A DNA stretch of 64,000 nt, taken from the NCBI RefSeq assembly GCF_900104335.1, contig NZ_FMXT01000001.1:620001-684000 (forward strand), in the 5' to 3' direction. The position numbers were made by a program, and so were the translations under genes. Positions 1 through 9,013 of this stretch are shown piece by piece (within the stretch, counting starts at the first letter, position 1; every line of letters starts with the position of its first letter). The notes below the pieces were generated by a model. That model was not told where the DNA came from. It was given only the letters and a program-made list of their open reading frames with translations, and searched no databases. Origin of the DNA: Pseudobutyrivibrio sp. YE44 (GTDB lineage: Bacteria; Bacillota; Clostridia; Lachnospirales; Lachnospiraceae).

Positions 1-359
1 CGCTCACCAGCAATATCGATTGGAGCAATAATAGCTGAATACATATCGATATCAGACTTTTCAAAACCGAGAGTCTTAAGATTTACATTTTCCTTTGTAG
101 AAAGAATTGAAAGTAATCTCTCGTTAAGAAGTGGATCGATAAAGCCACCAACCTCATCAACAATAAGCTCACCAATTTCTGTTGTATTTGGAAGATGTGA
201 AAGTCCAAGAACCTTACCCTTCTTAGAAATAACAAGTACTGATGAATCAAGAATTTCTGTTAAAACAGAACAAATATCATTAAATACTACCTTTGAAGAG
301 TTATTATTGTGAAGAAGCTTTCCTATCTTTCTTGTCTTATCTAATAACTGTACACTCAT
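1..359 (-). CDS. codY: GTP-sensing transcriptional pleiotropic repressor CodY (N-terminal part, cut by window edge)
   Basis: CodY is a DNA-binding repressor that senses branched-chain amino acids and GTP and controls nitrogen and stationary-phase genes. Only the first ~119 residues are present. The protein starts MSVQLLDKTRKIGKLL, typical of CodY, and continues into the GAF ligand-binding domain; the C-terminal helix-turn-helix lies beyond position 1. The start ATG at 359 has a strong GGAGGA site about ten bases upstream. It sits downstream of topA on the same strand but has its own good promoter. The identification is firm; the effector pocket cannot be checked fully because the gene is truncated by the window, not by mutation. 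Confidence 0.93.
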   Translation of the reverse strand, partial: MSVQLLDKTRKIGKLLHNNNSSKVVFNDICSVLTEILDSSVLVISKKGKVLGLSHLPNTTEIGELIVDEVGGFIDPLLNERLLSILSTKENVNLKTLGFEKSDIDMYSAIIAPIDIAGE

Positions 360-476
360 TTAAACTATATTCCTCCTAAATCTAAACAAAAAATAACATA
401 TTTCATAGCATCAGCTTCCCCTAGGTTTAACAACCCTTTTGTCTTCAAAAACCTCAAGTGTTTTTGAATAGTTCAA

Positions 477-505
477 ATTATAGCACCGATTCAAACAAAT
501 AGCAA
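477..505 (-). promoter_or_regulatory. codY promoter
   Basis: On the minus strand a TTGCTA -35 box (500-505) is followed by exactly 17 bases and a perfect TATAAT -10 box (477-482). The start of transcription would be near 470, leaving a leader of about 110 bases before the codY ATG. A short TTTGAA/TTCAAA dyad (463-477) overlaps the -10 and start region. Confidence 0.7.
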
Positions 506-506
506 T

Positions 507-521
507 AAAATTCAGAATATT
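507..521. promoter_or_regulatory. possible CodY box upstream of codY
   Basis: The 15-mer AAAATTCAGAATATT differs at three positions from the published CodY consensus AATTTTCWGAAAATT, on either strand. It lies immediately upstream of the codY -35 box, where an autoregulatory site would be expected. In AT-rich DNA a three-mismatch hit can arise by chance, so this is suggestive only. Confidence 0.35.
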
Positions 522-544
522 ATAACCATTTCAAACAGTTGTTG

Positions 545-2614
545 CTAATTTTGACTCTGAACAAATCTGCACTCATCATTAGCGCATACAAGCTTATTTC
601 CCTTTTCCACCATGTAGCTTCCACACTTTGGACATTTTTCAGTGGTTGGCTTTGACCAGCTGATAAAATCACAATCAGGGTGATTAGCACAGCCAAAGAA
701 TTTTCTACCCTTCTGAGACTTTCTAATAACCACGTCTCCGCCACATTTTGGACAAGGCACACCAATCTTTTCTAAGAAAGGCTTTGTGTTACGGCACTCT
801 GGGAAGCCAGGACATGCCAAGAACTTTCCATGAGGACCAAACTTAATGACCATGTTACGTCCGCATTCTTCACAGATAACATCAGTAACCTCATCATGTA
901 TTTCTATCTTTGCTAACTCTTCCTGAGCCACCTTAACAGCTTTATCAAGGTCTGGATAGAAGTTTCTAACAACTGACTTCCATTCAACAGTTCCCTCTTC
1001 AACTCCATCAAGTAGCAGCTCTAGATTAGCAGTAAATTTATCATCAACAATGATTGGGAATGAATCAACCATAATTGAATTAACAACTTCACCAAGCTCA
1101 GTTACAAAGATATTCTTAGCTTCTTTGGTGATGTAATGTCTCTTAAGAAGAGTTGTGATTGTTGGCGAATAAGTACTTGGACGACCAATACCAAGCTCTT
1201 CAAGAGTCTTAACCAATGAAGCTTCAGTAAAGTGAGGTGATGGCTGCGTAAAATGCTGCTTTTCCTCAAAACTATTAAACTTGAGCTTTGTATCCTCTGT
1301 AAGCTTTGAAAGTGGATGAGTTTTTGAATCCTCCTCATCATCAGCGGCTGTATAAATCATCATAAAGCCGTCGAAGTTAACAGCTGACTCTGATGCAGTA
1401 AAGCGCTGATCTTTGGCTTTTACAGTAAGCGATATTGTATCATAGATTGCATTTGCCATCTGGCTAGCTACAAAACGCTTCCAAACAAGCTGATACAATC
1501 TGAATTGATCACGAGTAAGACTTTCTTTTATTTCTGATGGAACAAGCTCTATATTTGCAGGACGAATAGCTTCATGTGCATCCTGAACCTTACCAGAATT
1601 CTTCTTTCCTGAATTTACTGGTGCAGAAAGATATTTCTCTCCATAATTTTCAGTAATAAAGCTCTCTGCATTAGCTCTAGCTTCATCTGATACACGAGTA
1701 GAATCAGTACGAAGGTAAGTAATAAGACCGATTGTTCCATGGCCCTTCACACTAACGCCTTCATAAAGCTGCTGTGCAACGCTCATTGTCTTTTGAATTG
1801 AGAAATTCAAAGCCTTTGAAGCTTCCTGTTGCATAGTAGATGTAGTAAAAGGTAGTGGAGCCTTCTTTTCACGAGTGCCCTTTTTGATAGTATCAATTGA
1901 AAAATCAGCACCCTTAAGTTCAGCCATAATTCTATCAAGACTAACTTTATCTGAGATATCCTTCTTGCCAGAAGCATCACCATAATACTTTGCAATAATA
2001 GGCTTCTTAGCTCCTGCAGCATCTAAAAGAACATCCAATGTGTAATATTCCTGCGGAATAAACTGTTCAATTTCCTTTTCTCTGTCACAAATAATACGAA
2101 GTGCAACAGACTGAACACGACCAGCAGAAAGGCCACGCTTAACCTTAGCCCAAAGAAGTGGTGAAATTTCGTAACCTACCATTCTATCAAGCATACGACG
2201 TGCTTGCTGAGCGTCAACTAAATCCATGTCAATCTCACGCGGATTTTTTAGCGAATTCTTAACAGCAGTCTTTGTAATTTCGTTAAAGGTAATTCTATAT
2301 ACCTTTTTATCTTGTAAATTGAGAGCGTGAGTAAGATGCCAAGAAATAGCTTCTCCCTCACGGTCGGGATCAGTTGCCAGATAAATTTTATCTGCTTTTT
2401 TTACTTCCTTACGAAGTGCGGCAAGCAATTCTCCCTTTCCTCTTATTGTTATATATTTAGGTTCAAAATCATTTTCAGGGTCAAAACCAAGCTGAGATTT
2501 AGGCATATCTCTCACGTGTCCCTGAGAGGCCATAACCTCATAATTACTTCCTAAAAATTTCTTTATGGTATGCACCTTTGCTGGCGACTCTACAATAACC
2601 AGATTTTTTGCCAT
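545..2614 (-). CDS. topA: DNA topoisomerase I (type IA)
   Basis: Relaxes negatively supercoiled DNA by transient single-strand cleavage. The 689-residue protein opens with the TOPRIM domain (VIVESPAK near residue 6, acidic TDPDREGE at 81-88). The catalytic tyrosine is Tyr300 in GLITYLRTDS. The last ~120 residues hold three four-cysteine zinc ribbons. The start at 2614 is chosen because GGAGAT lies eleven bases upstream; an in-frame ATG at 2686 would fall inside the -35 box of the topA promoter, so it is not the real start. Order comM-dprA-topA-codY resembles the classic Firmicutes dprA-topA...codY neighbourhood. Confidence 0.97.
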   Translation of the reverse strand: MAKNLVIVESPAKVHTIKKFLGSNYEVMASQGHVRDMPKSQLGFDPENDFEPKYITIRGKGELLAALRKEVKKADKIYLATDPDREGEAISWHLTHALNLQDKKVYRITFNEITKTAVKNSLKNPREIDMDLVDAQQARRMLDRMVGYEISPLLWAKVKRGLSAGRVQSVALRIICDREKEIEQFIPQEYYTLDVLLDAAGAKKPIIAKYYGDASGKKDISDKVSLDRIMAELKGADFSIDTIKKGTREKKAPLPFTTSTMQQEASKALNFSIQKTMSVAQQLYEGVSVKGHGTIGLITYLRTDSTRVSDEARANAESFITENYGEKYLSAPVNSGKKNSGKVQDAHEAIRPANIELVPSEIKESLTRDQFRLYQLVWKRFVASQMANAIYDTISLTVKAKDQRFTASESAVNFDGFMMIYTAADDEEDSKTHPLSKLTEDTKLKFNSFEEKQHFTQPSPHFTEASLVKTLEELGIGRPSTYSPTITTLLKRHYITKEAKNIFVTELGEVVNSIMVDSFPIIVDDKFTANLELLLDGVEEGTVEWKSVVRNFYPDLDKAVKVAQEELAKIEIHDEVTDVICEECGRNMVIKFGPHGKFLACPGFPECRNTKPFLEKIGVPCPKCGGDVVIRKSQKGRKFFGCANHPDCDFISWSKPTTEKCPKCGSYMVEKGNKLVCANDECRFVQSQN

Positions 2615-2657
2615 GAAATTTTCATCTCCAATATTTTTAATCGTTGAAACGTTACTC

Positions 2658-2686
2658 ACTATACAACAATAATTTTTTATTTTCAA
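2658..2686 (-). promoter_or_regulatory. topA promoter
   Basis: Minus-strand TTGAAA (2681-2686), a 17-base spacer and TATAGT (2658-2663), a near-consensus vegetative promoter. It gives topA its own transcript apart from dprA and argues for translation start at 2614. Confidence 0.75.
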
Positions 2687-2744
2687 GGAAAATTTTATTT
2701 ATTGACTGAACATTTTATTAAAATATGTGGGTTACACAAACAAA

Positions 2745-3842
2745 TTATTGTTGCTTTATGTAGTTATTTTTAAAAATCTCACATAGTAATCCAAGACGCT
2801 CCAGCTCTAGTATTTGGCCTAAAAGCTTAAGTTGATCAATGTCATTTTCCTCCGCCACTTGAGCTAAACTTTTTGGATATAAATCAAATAAATTGTATAT
2901 TTTCTTTTGTTCTGTAGTAAGCTGAATTTCGGGCTTTTCCTTAACTGTAAAACCAGTAGAATTTCCAGTCCCATACAATTCTGACAATTCCTTCAAAAAT
3001 TGTTCCATAGACCAGATAACCCCAGCTCCTTGCGAAATAAGTTTATTACATCCTAAGGATAGACCATCTCCTACTCTTCCTGGCACAACGTATATTTCTT
3101 TCCCATGCTCCAATGCAAAATCAGCAGTTATTAGAGAACCTGATTTTTCTCTTGCCTCAACAACTATCACAACATCAGATAAAGCAGAAACAATACGATT
3201 TCTACGAGGGAAATTCATTGCGGTAGGACCAGTCCCCATTTGATATTCAGAAATCACAGCTCCGTTTCTTGCAATGTTTTCATATAGACCTCTATTATCG
3301 TATGGATAAATCACATCGCACCCAGAACCAAGGACCGCTATAGTTTCCCCTCCAGCATCCAATGCTCCTTGGTGGCCATAGGCATCAATTCCTCTAGCCA
3401 TACCACTAATAACAACAATACCAAGCTTACCAAGTTCCTTGCCAAGCTCATAAGCCATTTTCTTGCCATATGCGCTGCATCTTCTAGCACCTACGATAGA
3501 AACACACTTTGAAAAATCCGGAAGTTTTCCTATATAGAATAGTCCATAAGGAGGATCATAAATATTTCTAAGCTTTTCGGGATAATTTGAATCTTCCATA
3601 GTAATAAAAGAAAAAGGTGACTGAAGAAATTCTTCATATTCTTTATTTATATCGAACTTTTTTCGATTCTCAAGGAAAGTGTCAATTTTCCTTTCGTCTA
3701 ATAACCCCGAAGCCAGTAACTCCTTTCTACTAGCATTATAAATATGATAGGAATCAAAAAAATATTCTAATAGTTTACTCTTTTTCCCATAGCTTACATC
3801 CTCATTTTTCATAAACCAATACTGGTAGATTAAATTGTTCAT
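2745..3842 (-). CDS. dprA: DNA-processing protein DprA/Smf
   Basis: DprA binds incoming single-stranded DNA during transformation and loads RecA. The 365-residue protein has an N-terminal helical region, then the Rossmann-like core: SIVGARRCSAYG near residue 115, VISGMARGIDAYGHQGAL, and FPRRNRIVSALSD. A short winged-helix region follows at the C terminus. The ATG overlaps the comM stop by one base (TAATG), so the two are translationally coupled. Family membership is certain. Whether it serves competence or general DNA repair here is inference, though comM, comEC and comEA in the same window favour competence. Confidence 0.95.
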   Translation of the reverse strand: MNNLIYQYWFMKNEDVSYGKKSKLLEYFFDSYHIYNASRKELLASGLLDERKIDTFLENRKKFDINKEYEEFLQSPFSFITMEDSNYPEKLRNIYDPPYGLFYIGKLPDFSKCVSIVGARRCSAYGKKMAYELGKELGKLGIVVISGMARGIDAYGHQGALDAGGETIAVLGSGCDVIYPYDNRGLYENIARNGAVISEYQMGTGPTAMNFPRRNRIVSALSDVVIVVEAREKSGSLITADFALEHGKEIYVVPGRVGDGLSLGCNKLISQGAGVIWSMEQFLKELSELYGTGNSTGFTVKEKPEIQLTTEQKKIYNLFDLYPKSLAQVAEENDIDQLKLLGQILELERLGLLCEIFKNNYIKQQ

Positions 3843-5371
3843 TACATCTCCTCCCAGTATTTTTTATCCAAACCTCTATATAAAAGAGCTTCCTGCAAGT
3901 GAATTCTTTGAATATCCAGGGAACCATCCATATCTGCAATAGTTCTGGCAACCTTCAACACCTTATGATAGGTTCGAGCTGTAAGAGAATAACGGTCATA
4001 CATTTCTTCCATATATTCAGCATCCTCTGGAGATAATTTGCAAAATCTATCTATAAGGTTACTTGGAATTTGACTGTTATAGAAAAAGCCAAAATCCTTA
4101 TATCGCTGTCTTTGAATCTCATGGGCTGAACATACTCGATTTCTAATAACTTCGGAGGATTCATTTTTATCTTTTATTGCAATATGTTTAAACTGAAGAG
4201 TTGGAGCTTCCACGCAAATATCTATCCTATCTAACAAAGGTTGCGATATTTTTGACATATATCTCTGTATAGAAGCTCGTGTACAATGACAACGATTTAA
4301 ATCTGGATAATAGCCACAAGAACAAGGATTCATAGCTGCCACTAAAACAAAATCTGCTGGAAATGTAAAGCTTCCTGCTGATCTGGAAATATTTACCTTT
4401 TTATCCTCTAAAGGCTGTCTCAAAATCTCTAAGGTAGCTTTATTAAACTCTGTTAATTCATCTAAGAATAGAACCCCTCCATGGGCAAGAGATATTTCTC
4501 CTGGATGAGGTACTAACCCACCTCCAACCAGTCCCTGTGCAGAAATAGTATGATGCGGATTCCTAAAGGGTCTATTTTTAATAAGCCCCAGTCTCTCATC
4601 AAACAAACCAGAAACTGAATATATCTTAGAAAGCTCCATCTGTTCTTCTGGATCCATAGGTGGAAGTATCGAAGGAATGCACTTGGCTATCATCGACTTT
4701 CCAGCACCAGGTGGCCCAACCATAAGAAGATTGTGCATACCTGAAATAGACACTTCACAGGCTCTTCTTAAAGCTTTTTGGCCATTTATCATGGAAAAAT
4801 CATAGTTATTTTGGCCATTTCCCTTAATCTCTGCCATTTCTATAGGTGTACTTTCAAATCTGCCTTCGTTAATTATATCTATAACATCTTTTAATCTTTT
4901 TGCACCTATAGAGATTACTCCTGGAACCAATCTGGCCTCCATTAAATTCTCATCAGGAACAATAACAATACCTATATTGTTCTTTTTTGCCTCCATCACC
5001 ATAGATAACACACCGTTAACAGGCTGTATTTTGCCATCTAAGCCAATTTCTCCAATAAGACATATATTATTTAGGTTATCTACGTCAACAATGCCTACAG
5101 CGGATAAAATCGCCACTGCAATGGGTAAATCAAATCCGGCACCTGTTTTTCTAATACTAGCTGGGGATAAATTTACTGTTATTCGTTTTATAGGTAAAGC
5201 ATAGCCTTCGTTCTTAAGAGCTGCTCGTACCCGCTCTTTAGCCTCCTTCACCTCTGAAGACAGGTAGCCCACCATCTCAAAAACGGGCATACCCTCAGAT
5301 ATATCTGCTTCTACAGATATAAGCTTTGAATCAATACCAAAAATGGTAGCGGTATTTACAATACTATACAA
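3842..5371 (-). CDS. comM: ComM/YifB-family Mg-chelatase-like AAA+ ATPase
   Basis: ComM homologues are hexameric AAA+ helicases that promote branch migration of transformed DNA. The 509-residue protein has an N-terminal Lon-protease-like (ChlI) region, then an AAA+ module with Walker A GPPGAGKS at residues 219-226 and a Walker B-like VLFLDELTEF, and a C-terminal Mg-chelatase helical domain. The length is normal. An AGGAG site precedes the ATG, and the gene lies just after the trpS terminator, so it begins a transcript that continues into dprA. The helicase role is known from other species; function in this one is inferred. Confidence 0.93.
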   Translation of the reverse strand: MYSIVNTATIFGIDSKLISVEADISEGMPVFEMVGYLSSEVKEAKERVRAALKNEGYALPIKRITVNLSPASIRKTGAGFDLPIAVAILSAVGIVDVDNLNNICLIGEIGLDGKIQPVNGVLSMVMEAKKNNIGIVIVPDENLMEARLVPGVISIGAKRLKDVIDIINEGRFESTPIEMAEIKGNGQNNYDFSMINGQKALRRACEVSISGMHNLLMVGPPGAGKSMIAKCIPSILPPMDPEEQMELSKIYSVSGLFDERLGLIKNRPFRNPHHTISAQGLVGGGLVPHPGEISLAHGGVLFLDELTEFNKATLEILRQPLEDKKVNISRSAGSFTFPADFVLVAAMNPCSCGYYPDLNRCHCTRASIQRYMSKISQPLLDRIDICVEAPTLQFKHIAIKDKNESSEVIRNRVCSAHEIQRQRYKDFGFFYNSQIPSNLIDRFCKLSPEDAEYMEEMYDRYSLTARTYHKVLKVARTIADMDGSLDIQRIHLQEALLYRGLDKKYWEEM

Positions 5372-5399
5372 TTAATCTCCTGGGGATTTATTTTTGAAT

Positions 5400-5436
5400 A
5401 AAAAAGACAGGTGTTATATTAACATACACCTGTCTG
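5400..5436 (-). terminator. intrinsic terminator of the GH13-like/DUF5662/trpS operon
   Basis: AGACAGGTGT (5405-5414) pairs with ACACCTGTCT (5426-5435) and is followed on the minus strand by six Ts. It lies 17 bases after the trpS stop. Confidence 0.85.
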
Positions 5437-5452
5437 AAAAACAATATTATTT

Positions 5453-6460
5453 TTAACGAATTCTTTCTGTGAGTCCTAACTTCTTGTGAACCTTGCGTAA
5501 TGTTTTGTTGGCAAAATAAGAAGCCTTTTCAGCGTTTTCTTTGATGCATTCATTGATATAGGTTTTATCCTGCTCAAGTTCTGCACAACGCTTATGGAAT
5601 GGATCAAGCATATCTGCTACTGACTCGCCAACAGCAAGCTTAAAGTCACCATAACCCTTACCTTCAAACTCTTTTTCAACTTCATCCATTGTTTTGCCTG
5701 TAACAACACCATAGATATCCATAAGATTAGATACGCCAGGCTTGTTTTCTACATCGTAGCGAACCTCTGCATCAGAATCTGTAACAGCTTTCTTAAACTT
5801 ACGAATGATTGTATCTCTATCATCAACAAGATAAATTGTTGCATTTGCATTTTCGTCTGATTTAGACATTTTCTTTGTAGGCTCTGCAAGAGACATAATT
5901 CTTGCACCACTTTTTGCAATAAAGCCCTCTGGAATTGTGAAAACATCACCGTAAATATTATTGAAACGCTCAGCAACGTCACGACAAATTTCAAGATGCT
6001 GTTTCTGATCTGCACCGATAGGTACCAAATCTGTCTGATATAAAAGAATATCAGCAGCCATAAGTGCAGGGTAAGTGAAAAGACCTGCATTAATATTATC
6101 AGCGTGCTTTGCTGACTTGTCCTTAAACTGTGTCATACGATTAAGCTCGCCCATATATGTGAAGCAATCTAACACCCAACCAAGCTCTGCATGTGCTGGT
6201 ACATGTGATTGAAAATAAATACAATTCTTCTTTGGATCAAGACCAGCTGCAACGTACTGTGTATAGATTCTTCTAGCATTCTGCTTAAACTCTGTAGGAT
6301 TCTGTCGAACAGTAAGAGAATGTAAATCCATTACACCAAAGAAACAATCATAATCCTCATGTAAATTTACCCAGTTTTTAAGAGCTCCTATATAATTACC
6401 AATGGTAAGCTTGCCTGTAGCCTGCATACCTGAATATAAAACTTTTCTTTCCTTTTCCAT
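5453..6460 (-). CDS. trpS: tryptophanyl-tRNA synthetase
   Basis: Charges tRNA-Trp with tryptophan. This is a 335-residue class I synthetase of the usual bacterial TrpRS length, with the HIGH-type signature TIGNYIGA at residues 19-26 and KMSKS at 197-201. The TrpRS-typical motifs MADILLYQTDLVPIGADQ and GARIMSL are present. It is the last gene of a three-gene transcript with the DUF5662 and GH13-like genes and ends in a strong terminator. No T-box is seen upstream of the operon. The DUF5662 stop is 15 bases away. Confidence 0.97.
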   Translation of the reverse strand: MEKERKVLYSGMQATGKLTIGNYIGALKNWVNLHEDYDCFFGVMDLHSLTVRQNPTEFKQNARRIYTQYVAAGLDPKKNCIYFQSHVPAHAELGWVLDCFTYMGELNRMTQFKDKSAKHADNINAGLFTYPALMAADILLYQTDLVPIGADQKQHLEICRDVAERFNNIYGDVFTIPEGFIAKSGARIMSLAEPTKKMSKSDENANATIYLVDDRDTIIRKFKKAVTDSDAEVRYDVENKPGVSNLMDIYGVVTGKTMDEVEKEFEGKGYGDFKLAVGESVADMLDPFHKRCAELEQDKTYINECIKENAEKASYFANKTLRKVHKKLGLTERIR

Positions 6461-6475
6461 AATTATGTCTCCATT

Positions 6476-7009
6476 TTATTTGTTTTTCAGTATTTCTCGT
6501 CTAATAAAGTCGTTTGTAGCCTCTTCACCGTGCTCTGCAAGATGCTTAAGCATTGATTCTAAAAGAGCTGCTGTTTTTTCATGTAGCATATAGTGGCTCT
6601 TGCCCTTTTCATAATATTCAAGGGCACTTCTATCAGTATATTGATCCTTTTGATAGGTCTTACACGCTGCCACACGATCACAATACATCTCTACAACATA
6701 TCTAACAGGCATCTCCATACCAGTCATAGTATGATTCTCGTCTAAGCCATAATCAATCCAATACTCAAGGTGATGCTTATTTCTTCCCTTGTGGTGTAAC
6801 CACGCTTTGGAAACCCCTGTAGCTTCTCTTTCTGCATTATTAGGAATTTTGTCACCCTGAAAATATTTTGCACCAACAGAAAACTCAACCCATGAATATT
6901 TTGATAAATCATGAGTAAGTCCCTGCCAGTATAAACCAACGGCAAAACATCCTTTCATTACAAGATGTCTATGATGATTAATAGTTTTTAAATGTTGCCA
7001 AGCTTTCAT
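6476..7009 (-). CDS. DUF5662 family protein
   Basis: A 177-residue soluble protein of a family with no established function that is widespread in Clostridia. It is rich in histidine and tryptophan. Motifs such as GLTHDLSKYSWVEF (near residue 30) and HHKGRNKHHLEYW (near residue 72) look like an HD-type or other metal site; that is a reading of the residues, not a known activity. The gene begins 15 bases after the GH13-like gene, with AGGAG about 13 bases before the ATG, and lies upstream of trpS in the same transcript. No membrane segment or signal peptide is seen. Confidence 0.75.
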   Translation of the reverse strand: MKAWQHLKTINHHRHLVMKGCFAVGLYWQGLTHDLSKYSWVEFSVGAKYFQGDKIPNNAEREATGVSKAWLHHKGRNKHHLEYWIDYGLDENHTMTGMEMPVRYVVEMYCDRVAACKTYQKDQYTDRSALEYYEKGKSHYMLHEKTAALLESMLKHLAEHGEEATNDFIRREILKNK

Positions 7010-7024
7010 TAATGCATAACTCTC

Positions 7025-8896
7025 CTAAGCTTTATTTCGTTCAACCTTGATGCCCACCAAGACGCTTATCGAGCTGCCTGGTACTTTTATAGACTGCTGA
7101 TCATGAATTGGCTTTGGCACAAAATCGCTTTCCTCAGTGAATTCAGCTGTGTTAAAGCACAGACGCCATCGTTTTCCAGGGGAAAGTAAAGGCAATGCCA
7201 TATTCACACTATCATAATGGAAGTTATAGCATACAAAAACTTCCTCATTTTCCTTTACATATGCACCATTATAAAGAACGCCCAAGGATTTCTGTTCCTC
7301 TCCAATGCTCATCATCCAAGGCTCCGAGCCATGGAAGGACATATCAGGAAGCCCTAAATGCTTATAATCATTCATGTAAAATGGTGTCTCAACTCTAAGA
7401 CATTTATGGTTTTTTCTAAATTCAATTAATTCTGTAACAAATCTTTGTAAAGTAGCCTTGCTTTTATTTTTAGCAAAACTTGTGTAGCCGATTTTATTAT
7501 CCTGACAATATGGGTTGTTATTGCCCATATGACTGGCAGCCATTTCATCAGCTGCCACAAAAAGAGGAACACTTTGAGACATCATAAGTGCTGTAAAAGC
7601 GTTTCTCATTTCCCTAAATCTATTAGCATTAATAGTTTTGTTTGTAGTTTTACCTTCAATACCATAGTTAAAGGAGAAGTTATTATTTGTTCCATCTCTG
7701 TTTTCTTCTCCGTTATCATAATTGTGCTTTTCTCCATAAGAATAAGAATCCCAAAGGGAAAAACCATTAACATTAGCCATGTAATTAACAAAACCGTAAG
7801 AACTGTTTTGTCTTCGCATATGATTGGCAAACTGAAGCATGCTTCCATTCATATGATTTTGAATCTGACGAGTCACATTCATAAAGGAATCATTGTAAAT
7901 AAACAGATGCTTTCTTCCTGCCTCAGCACAAAGAAGCTCCTCAGGAATAAACTCGTAGAAAATCTTTGTGTTTGCCAGATATGGATCAGCTGCTATACGC
8001 TCAATTGGAGCATTGCAGCCTACGATATGAAATCCATCTATATGGAAATACTTAACATAATACTTAAGACAAGCAAGCTGCATGTCCGCTGTAGTTTCAG
8101 TGGAGAAGGCCATTTCCATAATGACCTCAAAGCCCTTTGAATGCAATGTACCTACAAAAGAACGCATTCCTTCAACTGCACTTGCAGAACCACCAAAATA
8201 CGAAGCCTTTGGGGCGAAATAATTAGCTAAACCAAAGCCCCAATAGTTTATTTTATCTGTATATTCTAATTCGTGGATAATTTTACCCTTAGGGGAAATA
8301 CTAGCCTTACTTTCAAGAAAAAGCTCTTCAAAATCATAAATTGGCATAATTTCAAGGGATGTAATACCAAGCTTTTTTAAGTAAGAAAGCTTAGACACCA
8401 GGCCCTTATAGGTACCAATCTTTGCTTCTGACATATTGAATCCAGCTGTAAAGCCTCGCATATGAAGCTTGTACATAACCATATCGCTAGGGGCAATACT
8501 TACCTTAGTATCCTTCCAGTCCTTCTCAATATGAGAAATACCAGAATAAACAGCAAACTGATGCTTTCTTCTAGCTTCAACATCTGCCCAATTGTCTCTT
8601 CCAACGACTGTTGTAGCATAAGGATCTATATAGCTCTTTGCATCCTCCTTTAGAAGATAACAAACCTTATCAGGATTAATGCCTGATACTTCTACTGAAT
8701 ACACTCTTCCAACTGCATATTCCTCAGTCAATTCAATTGTTGAAATCTGCTTATATGTGGATTTATCAAATAAAATGATAGAGATTTTCTGTGAAGTTGG
8801 TTCTACTGAAAATGTAAAGATAACGGATTCCCTTCCACAGATACGTGGACCATATTCTCTAAAATCTCCTCTTGAAATGTTCATAAAAAGCCCCAT
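7025..8896 (-). CDS. GH13 (isoamylase/pullulanase-like) protein with degenerate active site
   Basis: A 623-residue protein with the layout of glycogen-debranching/isoamylase-type GH13 enzymes: a CBM48-like beta domain (about 10-95, ending VCYLLKEDAKSYIDPYA), a TIM-barrel region (about 135-500, including INYWGFGLANYFAPKASYF and NNNPYCQDNKIG) and a C-terminal beta domain. The catalytic regions are altered: region I reads VIMEMAFS (258-265) rather than DVVYNH; region II reads DGFHIVGCN (286-294), with no nucleophile Asp; region IV reads ANVNGFSLWD (374-383) instead of a HDGFTL-type motif. It is therefore probably not a hydrolase and may bind or sense alpha-glucan. No signal peptide, so cytoplasmic. 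The start is uncertain between 8896 and the Met four codons on; neither has a strong ribosome site. Confidence 0.85.
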   Translation of the reverse strand: MGLFMNISRGDFREYGPRICGRESVIFTFSVEPTSQKISIILFDKSTYKQISTIELTEEYAVGRVYSVEVSGINPDKVCYLLKEDAKSYIDPYATTVVGRDNWADVEARRKHQFAVYSGISHIEKDWKDTKVSIAPSDMVMYKLHMRGFTAGFNMSEAKIGTYKGLVSKLSYLKKLGITSLEIMPIYDFEELFLESKASISPKGKIIHELEYTDKINYWGFGLANYFAPKASYFGGSASAVEGMRSFVGTLHSKGFEVIMEMAFSTETTADMQLACLKYYVKYFHIDGFHIVGCNAPIERIAADPYLANTKIFYEFIPEELLCAEAGRKHLFIYNDSFMNVTRQIQNHMNGSMLQFANHMRRQNSSYGFVNYMANVNGFSLWDSYSYGEKHNYDNGEENRDGTNNNFSFNYGIEGKTTNKTINANRFREMRNAFTALMMSQSVPLFVAADEMAASHMGNNNPYCQDNKIGYTSFAKNKSKATLQRFVTELIEFRKNHKCLRVETPFYMNDYKHLGLPDMSFHGSEPWMMSIGEEQKSLGVLYNGAYVKENEEVFVCYNFHYDSVNMALPLLSPGKRWRLCFNTAEFTEESDFVPKPIHDQQSIKVPGSSISVLVGIKVERNKA

Positions 8897-9013
8897 CTTT
8901 TGATTGTAGTGTATAAATTTGTCTAAAATACAATAAATGACTAGACATAACCACTGATGAATTATATCATAAGGCTATGTCTTAAACAAATAAATCTTTA
9001 TAAGGAGTATCAA

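Noticed and set aside
2614-2686. Longer topA reading frame
   Set aside because: The upstream ATG falls in the -35 box of a near-consensus promoter, while a good ribosome site marks 2614.
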